A stretch of 64,000 nucleotides of DNA from Shewanella algae (GCF_009183365.2 NZ_CP068230.1:4617001-4681000), one strand, 5' to 3'. Shown: positions 45,710-56,370, counted from the stretch's first letter. Numbers and translations are program-made. Notes: generated by a model from the sequence alone, not told the origin.

Positions 45710-46123
45710 TTCATTCCTTGAAGAAGAACACTTAAAAATTAGCGCTGCATTATGCCAGAACCTGAGTCACAATTCTGCTGCCATCCCCGCAGGCTTTAAC
45801 CATTTCGCCGGGTAAACGTCGCAAATTCGCCAATAGCTTTGGGAAAAAGCCTCTATTTAAGGCCAAGCCAAAAATCCACAATAAGTCCCACCTCATTTGA
45901 GGCAACCAACCCTTTCCTGCGGCTAGAGTCTTGCTGACTCATAGTTTTACTGCAACCGGCGTTTTCTGCTCCCTGCGGCAGATTTCCACCCTGACGTCAG
46001 GTTGCAGCCTTTTTAAGTCCGTACAACGCCAAAAAAACTGGGGTTGGAATTATACAGCTACATACGCTGCACTACTCCAACCCCCAGATGTCTCTCGGGC
46101 ATATACTGTCTATTGGCTCTCAG
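45710..46123. other. Intergenic region between katG and the lipoprotein gene
   Basis: This 414-base region holds the katG terminator (46039-46085) and a 12-base palindrome CCTGACGTCAGG at 45990-46001. The promoter of the lipoprotein-MORN operon should also lie here. GCAACC near 45902 and GGTTGC near 46000 could pair over distance. No ORF with a credible start is seen. Confidence 0.5.
46039..46085 (-). terminator. Terminator of katG
   Basis: On the minus strand GGGGTTGGA pairs with TCCAACCCC over nine bases around a 27-base loop, and the stem is followed by AGTTTTTTT. It lies about 40 bases past the katG stop. Confidence 0.7.
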
Positions 46124-48337
<2,214 letters not shown>

Positions 48338-48367
48338 TTACTCTCACATCATACGCTGACTAATTTT

Positions 48368-48388
48368 TATACTCGAACAAGGAGTATA
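48368..48388. promoter_or_regulatory. Candidate katG operator
   Basis: TATACTC-N7-GAGTATA is a perfect inverted repeat with a seven-base spacer, 70 bases upstream of the katG start. The size would suit a dimeric regulator. It is not an OxyR consensus and the Fur box is not obvious, so the protein is unknown. Confidence 0.4.
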
Positions 48389-48466
48389 TATCTAATCCGT
48401 TAAGCATTTCTTAACCATATAATTTGTATGGTTTACCCGGCACATCCTCGGCAGAAAGTAAAAAAT

Positions 48467-48485
48467 CCACCTGCATAGCAGGTGG
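48467..48485 (-). repeat. Right-end hairpin of the IS200 element
   Basis: CCACCTGC-ATA-GCAGGTGG forms an 8-base-pair stem; on the minus strand it is followed by ATTTTTT, so it can also end the transposase transcript. It matches the other end in loop and most stem bases. Confidence 0.65.
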
Positions 48486-48493
48486 CTTTGAAC

Positions 48494-48512
48494 AGCCCCC
48501 TAGAAGGGGGCT
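48494..48512 (-). repeat. Inner hairpin after the transposase
   Basis: AGCCCCC and GGGGGCT pair with a five-base loop, directly downstream of the transposase stop at 48520. It may be the second hairpin of the right end or part of the terminator. Confidence 0.5.
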
Positions 48513-48519
48513 AAAAGAA

Positions 48520-48966
48520 TTACCCATCCAAACCAAGCTTGATCTGGCCGTTTGATTCCTCTGCCTCTACTTTCTGTTGATACCTTACATATCTACGAAT
48601 GATCTCTTCGTTTGCTCCCACTGAATCTACAAAGTAGCCTCTTTGCCAAAAGTGGTTACCCCATAATTTATGCTTTCGTAAGTAAGGGAATTTGTTAAAC
48701 AGTCTTATCGCAGTTCTTCCCTTTAAAAAACCTACGTACTCCGAGACACTCAAGCTTGGCGGAAGTCTCACCAGTAAGTGAACATGGTCTATCTGGACAT
48801 TTAGCTCTACTATCCGGCACTTCTTCATGCCGCTATAGATATAAATACTGCGACAAACCTCCTGTCCAACTCGGCCCTTCAAGATCCTGTGTCTATACTT
48901 TGGCGTCCATACAATGTGATACTGACAGCGATAGAAGACGTGCGATGCACTTTCATATCGGCTCAT
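48520..48966 (-). CDS. tnpA: IS200-type TnpA transposase
   Basis: The 148-residue protein starts at ATG 48966 behind AAGGAG. It has the single-stranded-DNA transposase fold: YHIVWTPKYRHRIL near residue 16, the HUH motif DHVHLL (His61, His63), and a catalytic Tyr in RRYVRYQQ (around residue 126). Length is normal for the family and no frameshift is seen, so it may be active. Confidence 0.88.
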   Translation of the reverse strand: MSRYESASHVFYRCQYHIVWTPKYRHRILKGRVGQEVCRSIYIYSGMKKCRIVELNVQIDHVHLLVRLPPSLSVSEYVGFLKGRTAIRLFNKFPYLRKHKLWGNHFWQRGYFVDSVGANEEIIRRYVRYQQKVEAEESNGQIKLGLDG

Positions 48967-49051
48967 ACTGCTTACTCCTTGATTTGCTGGTAACAAACCG
49001 AGTCAGTATGCAGTATGGGCACTCTTCGGGCTGAGCCCCGACTTGACGATC

Positions 49052-49072
49052 ACCACCTCCATAGGAGGTGGT
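49052..49072 (-). repeat. Left-end hairpin of the IS200 element
   Basis: ACCACCTCC-ATA-GGAGGTGGT pairs perfectly over nine bases. Upstream of the transposase a further small stem (TCGGG and CCCGA at 49026-49041) lies in the leader, which could limit expression. Left and right hairpins share the CCACCT stem core and the ATA loop. Confidence 0.65.
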
Positions 49073-49088
49073 TTTAGGGTGACAACAA

Positions 49089-49112
49089 AAAACCCGCCAG
49101 AAGGCGGGTTTT
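49089..49112 (-). terminator. Terminator of rpoH
   Basis: AAAACCCGCC pairs with GGCGGGTTTT around AGAA. On the minus strand the stem is followed by a T-run (49087-49092). It lies about 20 bases past the rpoH stop and next to the insertion element. Confidence 0.8.
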
Positions 49113-49134
49113 ACTGAATAGTTTGCTGACTGCG

Positions 49135-49992
49135 TTATACGTCCATACAAGCCTTGAGCTTGTTAATGGCGTTTTTCTCCAACTGACGGATCCGCTCAGC
49201 AGACACCTGATAGGTATCGGCCAGCTCCTGCAGTGTGGTCTTTTCATCGTCCAACCAACGGGCCCGCAGAATATGCTGGCTGCGTTCATCCAAGGTCTTG
49301 ATCGCCGACAACAACTTGTTCTGGGCATTGGATTCCCAGTTGTCATTTTCTACCTGGGCCGCCAAGTCGGAAGAATGGTCTTCCAGATAAAGCGCCGGGG
49401 CAAAGTCATGATCATCATCGTGATCATTGGTCAGGTCAAAGGCCGGATCCTGCGCCGCCATTCGCGACTCCATCTCGGTCACATCCTGTTTGGATACGCC
49501 AAGATTCTCCGCCACCATAGTGACCTCTTCATCGCTGAACCAACCCAGACGTTTCTTGGCCTTACGCAGGTTGAAGAACAACTTACGCTGTGCCTTGGTG
49601 GTGGCGACTTTAACTATGCGCCAGTTCTTCAGCACATATTCATGAATTTCAGCCTTGATCCAGTGCACGGCGAAAGACACCAAACGCACACCCACATCAG
49701 GGTCGAAACGTTTGACCGCCTTCATCAGGCCTATGTTGCCTTCCTGGATCAGGTCTGCCTGTGGCAGACCATAACCCGCATAGCCGCGGGCAATATGCAC
49801 CACAAAACGTAAGTGCGACATAATCAGTTGCTTAGCCGCCTGCAGATCACCGGTTTCCTGCAAACGCTTCGCCAGCTCATACTCCTGCTCGGCGTCCAGC
49901 ATGGTCATGCTGTTTACCGAATGGATATAGGCCTCGAGACTGCTGCTCCCCTGGGGAACCATCAGTGCCATTGATTGCGTTTGATCAGTCAT
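49135..49992 (-). CDS. rpoH: RNA polymerase sigma factor, heat-shock sigma-32
   Basis: The 285-residue protein has the RpoH box [16 protein letters not shown], region 2 ([38 protein letters not shown]) and region 4.2 ([26 protein letters not shown]). It directs transcription of chaperones and proteases. The minus-strand promoter lies about 65 bases upstream. Translation of rpoH is typically temperature-controlled by mRNA structure; the leader here is about 60 bases. No such structure can be stated without folding. Confidence 0.95.
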   Translation of the reverse strand: MTDQTQSMALMVPQGSSSLEAYIHSVNSMTMLDAEQEYELAKRLQETGDLQAAKQLIMSHLRFVVHIARGYAGYGLPQADLIQEGNIGLMKAVKRFDPDVGVRLVSFAVHWIKAEIHEYVLKNWRIVKVATTKAQRKLFFNLRKAKKRLGWFSDEEVTMVAENLGVSKQDVTEMESRMAAQDPAFDLTNDHDDDHDFAPALYLEDHSSDLAAQVENDNWESNAQNKLLSAIKTLDERSQHILRARWLDDEKTTLQELADTYQVSAERIRQLEKNAINKLKACMDV

Positions 49993-50058
49993 TCACGCTC
50001 CTGTTTCTTACTGCTTTGATGCTCATTTCGGGTCGAAAAAACGCTGATGAGCCGATGC

Positions 50059-50087
50059 ACTATCGGTCAATTGACATATATTGTCAA
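50059..50087 (-). promoter_or_regulatory. Sigma-70-type promoter of rpoH
   Basis: On the minus strand TTGACA (50087-50082) is followed after 17 bases by GATAGT (50064-50059), four of six matches to TATAAT. The -35 sits in a perfect inverted repeat TTGACA-TATAT-TGTCAA at 50071-50087, so a repressor or activator could bind over it. The leader would be about 60 bases. Confidence 0.5.
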
Positions 50088-50162
50088 CGCCGTATCCAAC
50101 ATCTGGGGTTATTTTTACCCCGAAAATAGGACAATGCAAGTGAAGATAAGTTCATTTTTACA

Positions 50163-51128
50163 TCAGTGAGGCTCTATGGCTCGCAGGTGTTGGCGCACCG
50201 ACAGGAAAGACCCCAACCAACCCAAAAATGACGCCAGTGCCATCATCTGCAGCAGCTCAACAAAGGTCAGGGACTGCATCTCAAGTTGGCTGCCATACAG
50301 GCCCAAAAGCGAGGCCAACGCCCCATCCAGGTACCAGACCAAGAGGTTGATTATCACCCAGGCGAGAATACCGCCGATAACACCATACCAGATGCCGGTG
50401 TAGAGAAAGGGTCGCTGAATAAAGGCTTCCGTGGCCCCGACCAGCTTCATGACCTCAATTTCACTGCGCCGATTCATGATAGCCAAGCGAATCGTGTTAC
50501 CTATGACCAGCACCACAGCCAGGATCAGCAGTGCCGCCAACGCCAGCACGGTACGTTCCAACAAGCGCACCAGCGCCTGTAAGCGCTCCAGCCACTCGAT
50601 ATCCAGACGGCCAAAGCTCACCTCAGGCTCACGCTCCAGCTTGGTCAAAAGCTCTCTGGCGCCTGCGGGGCTGGAATACTTTTCGGTGGGGATAACGCTG
50701 ATCACCGCCGGCAAAGGGTTGCTTTCCAGATAGGAGAGCGCCTCGCCGAAACCAGACAGCTGTTGGAACTCCGCCAGTGCCTCGTCACGATTGATATAGT
50801 CGACCTCGTCTATTTCCGGGTAGACCTTTATCCGTGCCAGCAGGCTCTGAATACTCTGCTCTGAGCGGTTCCCCTCAATAAACAAGGAGATCTGTGCCGC
50901 GCTGCTCCAGGATTGGGTAATGGTTTCGGCATTTTTTACCAGCACCTGCAAGGCGGCCGGCAAACTCAGGCTGACACCCAGCACAGCCATGGTCATCAGC
51001 GATGAGATAGGGTTGCGCCACAACTCACCCATGCTGGCCATGGCATGCTGTATATGGCGGATAAAGAACATCACTATCCGGCCGGAAAGCGGGAGTTTAC
51101 TGCGGGTCAATGAAGGCTGGGCAGACAT
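50163..51128 (-). CDS. ftsX: Cell division ABC transporter subunit FtsX
   Basis: The 321-residue membrane protein has an N-terminal TM helix, a large periplasmic loop (about 65-190) and three C-terminal TM helices, as expected for FtsX. With FtsE it links cell-wall hydrolases to the divisome. It follows ftsE by 3 bases on the same strand. The stop is 170 bases from rpoH, an order typical of gammaproteobacteria. Confidence 0.95.
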   Translation of the reverse strand: MSAQPSLTRSKLPLSGRIVMFFIRHIQHAMASMGELWRNPISSLMTMAVLGVSLSLPAALQVLVKNAETITQSWSSAAQISLFIEGNRSEQSIQSLLARIKVYPEIDEVDYINRDEALAEFQQLSGFGEALSYLESNPLPAVISVIPTEKYSSPAGARELLTKLEREPEVSFGRLDIEWLERLQALVRLLERTVLALAALLILAVVLVIGNTIRLAIMNRRSEIEVMKLVGATEAFIQRPFLYTGIWYGVIGGILAWVIINLLVWYLDGALASLLGLYGSQLEMQSLTFVELLQMMALASFLGWLGSFLSVRQHLRAIEPH

Positions 51129-51131
51129 AGC

Positions 51132-51824
51132 TTATTCCTTAGCGCTCATGGGGCTGGTCCCCAGTTCTTCACCACCTATCATCCGCCCCTGCTTCAGGGT
51201 CAGGGTGCGGTATTTCATTCTGGCGATAAGACCGAGATCATGGGTGGCAATCAGCACGCTGGTGCCCGCATCGTTGAAGGTTTCAAACAGCCTGAGAATA
51301 TCCATGGACAGCTTAGGGTCCAGGTTACCCGTAGGTTCATCGGCCAGCAATAGAGGGGGTTTGTTGACTATCGCCCTGGCAATGCCTACCCGCTGCTGCT
51401 CACCGCCCGAAAGCATGATGGGGTTATGGCGCTCTTTACCATAGAGACCCACCATATCCAGAGCACCGGCTACCCGCTTGCGGATCTCCCCCAGGGTAAA
51501 ACCTTCGATAACCAAGGGCAGCGCCACATTGTCAAACACGCTTCGGTCCATCAACAGATGGTGGCTTTGGAAAATCATCCCGATATCGCGGCGCAGGTAA
51601 GGCACATGGCCGCGCTTGATACCGGCGATATCATGGCCGTTGATCCATACCCGGCCGGCGCTGGCGCGCTCAATAACTGTGATCAATTTGAGCAAGGTAC
51701 TCTTACCGGCCCCGGAATGCCCGGTAAGAAAGGCCATTTCGCCCCGCTGAAGATGAAAACTCACATCAGACAGTGCCTTTTGGCCCCCGGCGTAAATTTT
51801 GCTGACCTGCTCAAATCGAATCAT
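51132..51824 (-). CDS. ftsE: Cell division ATP-binding protein FtsE
   Basis: The 230-residue protein has Walker A (GHSGAGKSTLLK), the ABC signature LSGGEQQRV and Walker B (LLLADEPTGNLDP). It binds the cytoplasmic face of FtsX. It lies 3 bases after ftsY. ATP use probably gates PG-hydrolase activation rather than transport. Confidence 0.96.
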   Translation of the reverse strand: MIRFEQVSKIYAGGQKALSDVSFHLQRGEMAFLTGHSGAGKSTLLKLITVIERASAGRVWINGHDIAGIKRGHVPYLRRDIGMIFQSHHLLMDRSVFDNVALPLVIEGFTLGEIRKRVAGALDMVGLYGKERHNPIMLSGGEQQRVGIARAIVNKPPLLLADEPTGNLDPKLSMDILRLFETFNDAGTSVLIATHDLGLIARMKYRTLTLKQGRMIGGEELGTSPMSAKE

Positions 51825-51827
51825 ATA

Positions 51828-53534
51828 TCAGTTATCCGCCTTCTCCTGACTGAACAGGGCTTCGATAAAGTCTTTGGCATTGAAGGTACGCAGATCGTCT
51901 ATCTGCTCTCCCACGCCTATGTAACGAATAGGAATACCAAATTTATCGGCAATGGCAAAGATAACTCCGCCTTTGGCGGTACCATCCAGCTTGCTGATAC
52001 TGATACCGGTAACCCCGACGGCTTCCTGGAACAACTGCGCCTGACTGATGGCATTCTGGCCCGTGCTGGCATCCAGGGTCAGCATCACTTCATGGGGAGC
52101 GTCCGGATCCAGTTTCTTCATCACCCGAACCACTTTCTTCAGCTCTTCCATCAGATGGCTCTTGTTCTGCAAACGACCTGCGGTATCGGCAATCAACACA
52201 TCGACATTTCTGGCCTTGGCGGCCTGCAGGGCATCAAACAGCACAGAGGCGCTATCGGCACCTGTATGCTGGGCAATCACAGGAATATCGTTGCGCTGGC
52301 CCCAAACCTGCAGCTGCTCAACCGCAGCGGCGCGGAAAGTATCACCGGCTGCCAGCATGACAGACTTGCCTTCGCGCTGATACTGTTTGGCCAACTTGCC
52401 TATGGTAGTGGTCTTGCCAACGCCGTTGACCCCCACCATTAAAATAACGAAAGGCCCGGCGGCATTATCCGGCACCAGAGGCACACTCACAGGCTCCAGC
52501 GTCGCCAGCATCTCCTGCTGCAGCAATTCATATAAGGCTTCGGCGTCCTTGAGCTGCTTGCGTGAAGCATGATCTGTCAGGCTGGAGATCAACCGACTGG
52601 TGGTTTCCACCCCAACGTCGGCAATAAGCAGTTGCTCTTCCAGCTCTTCAAACAGGTCATCATCAATCTTTTTACCGCGAAACAGCCCGATAAAACCGCT
52701 ACCGATATTTTCGCTGGTGCGCATCAGCCCCCGCTTGAGGCGGGCAAAGAAGCCCTCTTTAGCAGGTTTTGCCTGTGGCTCAGGTTGAGCTTCTTCGGCA
52801 GCCTGTTCGGCCTGGTTTTTTTCAGCGGCCAGACGCTCGGCTTCGGCCTGTTCTGCCTGCGCTTTTTCGGCCGCCAGACGTTCGGCTTCGGCCTGTTCTG
52901 CCTGCGCCTTTTCAGCCGCCAAACGCTCGGCTTCTGCTTGCTCTGCCTGGGCTATTTCAACAGCTAAACGTTCAGCCTCGGCCTGCTCCACCTGCGCCTT
53001 TTCAGCCGCCAGACGCTCGGCTTCTGCCTGTTCTGCCTGTGCCTTTTCAACTGCCAAACGTTCGGCTTCGGCCTGCTCTGCCTGCGCTTTTTCAGCAGCA
53101 ATACGCTCGGCTTCGGCCTTTTCAGCCTGTGCCTTTTCAGCGGCAATACGCTCGGCTTCGGCCTTTTCAGCCTGTGCCTTTTCAGCAGCCAGACGTTCGG
53201 CTTCAGCCCGCTCCGCCTGCGCCTTTTCAGCGGCAATACGCTCGGCTTCAGCCCGCTCTGCCTGCGCTTTTTCAACAGCAATACGCTCGGCTTCAGCCCG
53301 CTCTGCCTGCGCTTTTTCAACAGCAATACGCTCGGCTTCGGCCTGTTCAGCCTGTGCCTTTTCAGCAGCAATACGCTCGGCTTCGGCTTGTTCGGCCTGC
53401 GCCTTTTCAGCAGCTAAACGTTCGGTCTCGGCCGCGGCTTCTGCGGCTTGTTGTTCGGCGAGTTTGGCCGCCTGCTCGGCTTCGTCATTACTTTTGTCTT
53501 TACGAAACCAGGAAAAAAAACCTTTCTTTGCCAT
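51828..53534 (-). CDS. ftsY: Signal recognition particle receptor FtsY
   Basis: The 568-residue protein is FtsY. The C-terminal NG domain is intact: GVNGVGKTTTIGKLA near 366-380, DTAGRLQNKSHLM, and SKLDGTAKGGVIFAI. It docks the SRP at the membrane. The N-terminal acidic A region carries about fourteen copies of a 15-residue repeat (AEKAQAEQAEAERIA-like) from about residue 38 to 250, coded by 45-base units. Repeats of this kind are known in the A region of some FtsY proteins, and copy number may vary. It is followed 3 bases later by ftsE. Confidence 0.95.
   Translation of the reverse strand: MAKKGFFSWFRKDKSNDEAEQAAKLAEQQAAEAAAETERLAAEKAQAEQAEAERIAAEKAQAEQAEAERIAVEKAQAERAEAERIAVEKAQAERAEAERIAAEKAQAERAEAERLAAEKAQAEKAEAERIAAEKAQAEKAEAERIAAEKAQAEQAEAERLAVEKAQAEQAEAERLAAEKAQVEQAEAERLAVEIAQAEQAEAERLAAEKAQAEQAEAERLAAEKAQAEQAEAERLAAEKNQAEQAAEEAQPEPQAKPAKEGFFARLKRGLMRTSENIGSGFIGLFRGKKIDDDLFEELEEQLLIADVGVETTSRLISSLTDHASRKQLKDAEALYELLQQEMLATLEPVSVPLVPDNAAGPFVILMVGVNGVGKTTTIGKLAKQYQREGKSVMLAAGDTFRAAAVEQLQVWGQRNDIPVIAQHTGADSASVLFDALQAAKARNVDVLIADTAGRLQNKSHLMEELKKVVRVMKKLDPDAPHEVMLTLDASTGQNAISQAQLFQEAVGVTGISISKLDGTAKGGVIFAIADKFGIPIRYIGVGEQIDDLRTFNAKDFIEALFSQEKADN
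52800..53430. repeat. 45-base tandem repeat in ftsY
   Basis: About fourteen imperfect units of 45 bases encode a 15-residue helix repeat with alternating Glu, Ala, Lys, Gln and Arg. Units differ at a few sites (Ile/Leu, Ala/Val, Gln/Arg/Lys), some probably from slippage and recombination. The extent is approximate. Confidence 0.85.
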
Positions 53535-53759
53535 CAGTGCTACCAGTGCTCAACATCGTGGGGGATCTTCAGGAGCCGGGCTCCCGCTTGAGGTCGCAAC
53601 TATTTCCCTGGAGCAGCGGGGCCTATTATGGGCATTCCCGAGCGATAAAGGGCTTTAGCTTCATCTCACCTTTTCGGCTGAGTTTGTTATAAAATAGCGA
53701 CGCTTTTAAGGTGGCATAGTCTACCACTTTCTTTCTTCAGGCAAAATCACGGGGGCAAG

Positions 53760-54347
53760 ATGGCCAAAAATAGACCGGGCAGCGGTCAGGTTCGTATTAT
53801 CGCAGGCCAATGGCGCTCGAGAAAATTACCCATCCAGGATCTGGAAGGCCTGAGGCCAACCACAGACAGAGTGCGGGAAACTCTTTTTAACTGGCTGGCA
53901 GGTGAACTCAGTGGCAGCTCGGTGTTGGACTGTTTCGGTGGCAGTGGCGCACTTGCCTTGGAAGCCCTGTCCCGCTATGCCGCTTTTGCCAGAGTCTATG
54001 AGCTGCAAAAAACCGCCGCTCAGCAACTGCAGCAGAATCTGCAAACCCTAAAATGCGACAGTGCCGAGGTCATCAACGGCGATGTATTGGCCGGTTTGGC
54101 GCGCCCTGCCGATCGCCGTTTCGATATCGTGTTTATCGATCCCCCTTTTCGCAAGGGACTGGCCGAGCAAACCCTAACCCTGCTGGCCCGGCATCAATGG
54201 CTCAACCCAGGCGCCCTTATCTATCTCGAAGTGGAATCAGAATTGCAGCAGTTGCCGATACCGGCTGACTGGGAGGCATTGAAAGAGAAGCAGGCCGGCC
54301 AGGTCAGCTACCGCCTGTATCGCTTCCCGGGAGGAATAGAGTCATGA
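53760..54347 (+). CDS. rsmD: 16S rRNA (guanine966-N2)-methyltransferase
   Basis: The 195-residue protein has the motifs RPTTDRVRETLFNWL, VLDCFGGSGALALEALSRYA and IDPPFRKGL, which together identify RsmD. It methylates G966 of 16S rRNA with S-adenosylmethionine. Its position divergent from ftsY is the usual one. Its stop overlaps the start of the next gene by 4 bases. Confidence 0.95.
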   Translation: MAKNRPGSGQVRIIAGQWRSRKLPIQDLEGLRPTTDRVRETLFNWLAGELSGSSVLDCFGGSGALALEALSRYAAFARVYELQKTAAQQLQQNLQTLKCDSAEVINGDVLAGLARPADRRFDIVFIDPPFRKGLAEQTLTLLARHQWLNPGALIYLEVESELQQLPIPADWEALKEKQAGQVSYRLYRFPGGIES

Positions 54348-54646
54348 AAGCCGTATTAGTGTTGGGAAAACTGGCGACCCTATTGGCTTGGGTGTTGATG
54401 TTTTTCAACCTGTTCAGCCCGTTTGAAGGCAATATCGGCGTGATACTCACCATACTTCTCGGGGTAACCGCCATGATGCATGGGCTGCAGGTGCTGATAT
54501 TTCACACGATATTTTGTCAGTTGTTGCCGCTCAAGGCTAAAGACTATCTCAACGCCTTTCTATTCGGGGTGTTTGCCTTGCTGGATTACCGCCAACGAGC
54601 GCTGAGTCAACTGGCTGCAGAAACCTCGGCAAACACTCAGGATTGA
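54344..54646 (+). CDS. DUF1145-family small membrane protein
   Basis: The 100-residue protein has three hydrophobic segments and the GLQVLIFHTIF and KDYLNAFLFGVFALLDYRQ stretches typical of the DUF1145 (YhhL) family. It is coupled to rsmD by an ATGA overlap, an arrangement seen in many enterobacteria and relatives. Function unknown. Confidence 0.85.
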   Translation: MKAVLVLGKLATLLAWVLMFFNLFSPFEGNIGVILTILLGVTAMMHGLQVLIFHTIFCQLLPLKAKDYLNAFLFGVFALLDYRQRALSQLAAETSANTQD

Positions 54647-55119
54647 GGCGGCAAAGGCGCCTCTTTACCCTTGGCCAATATTTCCAGAATTTGCTGCAAA
54701 TGCTGGCTCAGGGCTTCAGCCTCGGCTGTCGCAAACCTTTGCTTAAGGGAAGCATCGAGTTGAGTCGCCAGCTCAGCCTTCACAGCAGAGAGAGCCGGTT
54801 GGTTCTCTTCAACCTGTAACTTGGCAACACTGAGAGCCAACAACTTGAGCTCAGGCAACAACTCTATTTGCTTAAATGGTGCCAATAAACCTGGGTCGTC
54901 ATCACTGAGTCGTTGATCCAGAGTCACCAGCAGTTGGTCGACCCGCGCTAAAGTCTGCTCTCCACGCTGATACAGAGGGGTTATGGCAACATCATTGGCA
55001 AAGTCAGTGAGTTGATAGAGGGTCACGCTCAGCGTCAGCACGATCAACAACAGCGGCAGTGACAACCCGAACACCAGACCGACCCAAAAGTTATTGATAC
55101 CGGATAAAAAGGCTCGCAT
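54637..55119 (-). CDS. Unrecognised membrane-anchored protein
   Basis: The 160-residue protein starts at ATG 55119 behind GGAGGAG. One N-terminal TM helix (about 10-35) is followed by a helical region rich in Leu, Gln, Asp and Ala with heptad character, likely a periplasmic coiled coil. I do not recognise it. It converges on the DUF1145-family gene, overlapping its end by 10 bases. Confidence 0.65.
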   Translation of the reverse strand: MRAFLSGINNFWVGLVFGLSLPLLLIVLTLSVTLYQLTDFANDVAITPLYQRGEQTLARVDQLLVTLDQRLSDDDPGLLAPFKQIELLPELKLLALSVAKLQVEENQPALSAVKAELATQLDASLKQRFATAEAEALSQHLQQILEILAKGKEAPLPPQS

Positions 55120-55165
55120 TGCTCCTCCGCTGTCAGCAACAAGGCCATCTATGGATGGCCCGGGA

Positions 55166-55501
55166 TCACAGGAATTTGATTGCCAAGGGGTACTTGTATT
55201 CCACCCCCTCACTGGCCTTGACCGCTGCGACTATGGTCACCACCACATCGAAAATCGCCAGTACAGCCACCAGCACCAAACCTATGCCAACAAAGATCAG
55301 GATCAGGCTGATGATGGTGTAAATGATCATACTGATTTTGAAGTTCAGGCAATTACGGCCGCAAACATCGACAAATTCAAACTCTTCCCGTTTCATCAAC
55401 CAAACGATCAACGGCCCCAAGATAGTGCCGAAAGGGATCAGGTAACCGGCAAAACTCGCCAGGTGCACCAACATTCCCATGTCTCTTTCCTGTTTTTCCA
55501 T
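55166..55501 (-). CDS. DUF4870-family membrane protein
   Basis: The 111-residue protein has MLVHLASFAGYLIPFGTILGPLIVW, NCLNFKISMIIYTIIS and a third hydrophobic helix, the usual DUF4870 (TMEM/TM2-like) pattern. It lies between yiiM and the coiled-coil gene on the same strand. Function unknown. Confidence 0.8.
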   Translation of the reverse strand: MEKQERDMGMLVHLASFAGYLIPFGTILGPLIVWLMKREEFEFVDVCGRNCLNFKISMIIYTIISLILIFVGIGLVLVAVLAIFDVVVTIVAAVKASEGVEYKYPLAIKFL

Positions 55502-55518
55502 GTTGTTTCCTAACTTTT

Positions 55519-56223
55519 TCAGTTCAAAGCCAAACTATCCGGGCCATAGAGGCGCATCTGCCAGTCTTCTATGCTGCCCCGCTCCAGTCGGCGCTGCAAG
55601 CTGCCAACCCAGCTGGCCGCCAAACCTTCACAACTGAGCAGCCTGTCATAGGCGGCCGCATCAAATTCGGGGCGAAAATACAGCTTCATCGCCTCGGCAA
55701 CACTGATATCGGTACGCCTTTGTTTCAGTATCATGGCATCCTGACAGCTTATGATGCCAGGCTTCAGCACCCGATAGAACCAACCTGACATACCCGTTTG
55801 CTGCATGGCAAGGGCAAAGTCCCGCTGGCCATATTGGTGATTGAGCTTAAAACAGGGGGAACGTGGTTGGGTGACCTGCAGCTCGACTTCGCCAAAGCTG
55901 AGGATATCGCCGATATGAATATCCGCCTCGGTCAGGCCAACACTGCTGATGTTTTCTCCCATGGCAGGTGCATCCTGCCCCGAAGTTATCAGTCCCATGC
56001 GCCGGTAGTGGCCATAGTGCTCGCGAGGGAAATGATGCAGTACCCTATCCGGGCCGCCATGATGTTTTGGATCCGCCTGGGCATCACCCGCAACCCTGTC
56101 GCCGAAAACCTCCAGCGTCTCCATCCGAGACTTGTTATCTATCCCGCTTGCCAGCTTGTCCCTGAATGTCAGCTCATCACCGGCATACAGCCCAGAAATC
56201 TTGTCAATCAAACACTTGGTCAC
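55519..56223 (-). CDS. yiiM: MOSC-domain protein YiiM
   Basis: The 234-residue protein starts at GTG 56223, with AAGGGAG eight bases upstream, although the open frame runs to 56535. The MOSC fold is shown by GDRVAGDAQADPKHHGGPDRVLHHFP, IHIGDILSFGEVELQVTQPRSPCFKL with the conserved Cys, and the C-terminal 3-alpha extension. YiiM binds molybdenum cofactor and helps detoxify N-hydroxylated bases. It is divergent from the MipA/OmpV gene. Confidence 0.9.
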   Translation of the reverse strand: MTKCLIDKISGLYAGDELTFRDKLASGIDNKSRMETLEVFGDRVAGDAQADPKHHGGPDRVLHHFPREHYGHYRRMGLITSGQDAPAMGENISSVGLTEADIHIGDILSFGEVELQVTQPRSPCFKLNHQYGQRDFALAMQQTGMSGWFYRVLKPGIISCQDAMILKQRRTDISVAEAMKLYFRPEFDAAAYDRLLSCEGLAASWVGSLQRRLERGSIEDWQMRLYGPDSLALN

Positions 56224-56370
56224 GTTACGTCTCCCTTCGGGTGCCAAAGCCCGATCATACTCCAAGCTTACGGGACAGATCACGGACATTTCCATACAAA
56301 GCGGCGCTATTGTATGGCCGTGACGCCGAGGACAATACCAGGGATTTCTTATGTATTCAGGAGAAGTAAT

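Larger units (their letters stand above)
48460..49080 (-). mobile_element. IS200/IS605-type insertion element
   Basis: A single TnpA-like transposase gene is flanked by hairpins that share a stem and an ATA loop: CCACCTGC-ATA-GCAGGTGG at 48467-48485 and CCACCTCC-ATA-GGAGGTGG at 49053-49071. A third hairpin (AGCCCCC and GGGGGCT, 48494-48512) lies just after the transposase stop. Sub-terminal hairpins without terminal inverted repeats are the hallmark of IS200/IS605 elements. No tnpB is present. The exact ends are uncertain by about 10-20 bases. The element lies between katG and the rpoH terminator. Confidence 0.75.

Noticed and set aside
52800..53430. Evenly spaced repeats that look like a CRISPR array
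   Set aside because: The 45-base units are adjacent without spacers and are in frame in ftsY.
52769..53692. Long plus-strand open frame of 307 codons, proline-rich, opposite ftsY
   Set aside because: It is the complement of the ftsY repeats; the repeat makes both strands open. No ribosome site or separate family resemblance.
55798..56370. N-terminal extension of the MipA/OmpV frame
   Set aside because: The true start at 56371 has a strong AGGAGA site and a signal peptide; the extension overlaps yiiM antisense.
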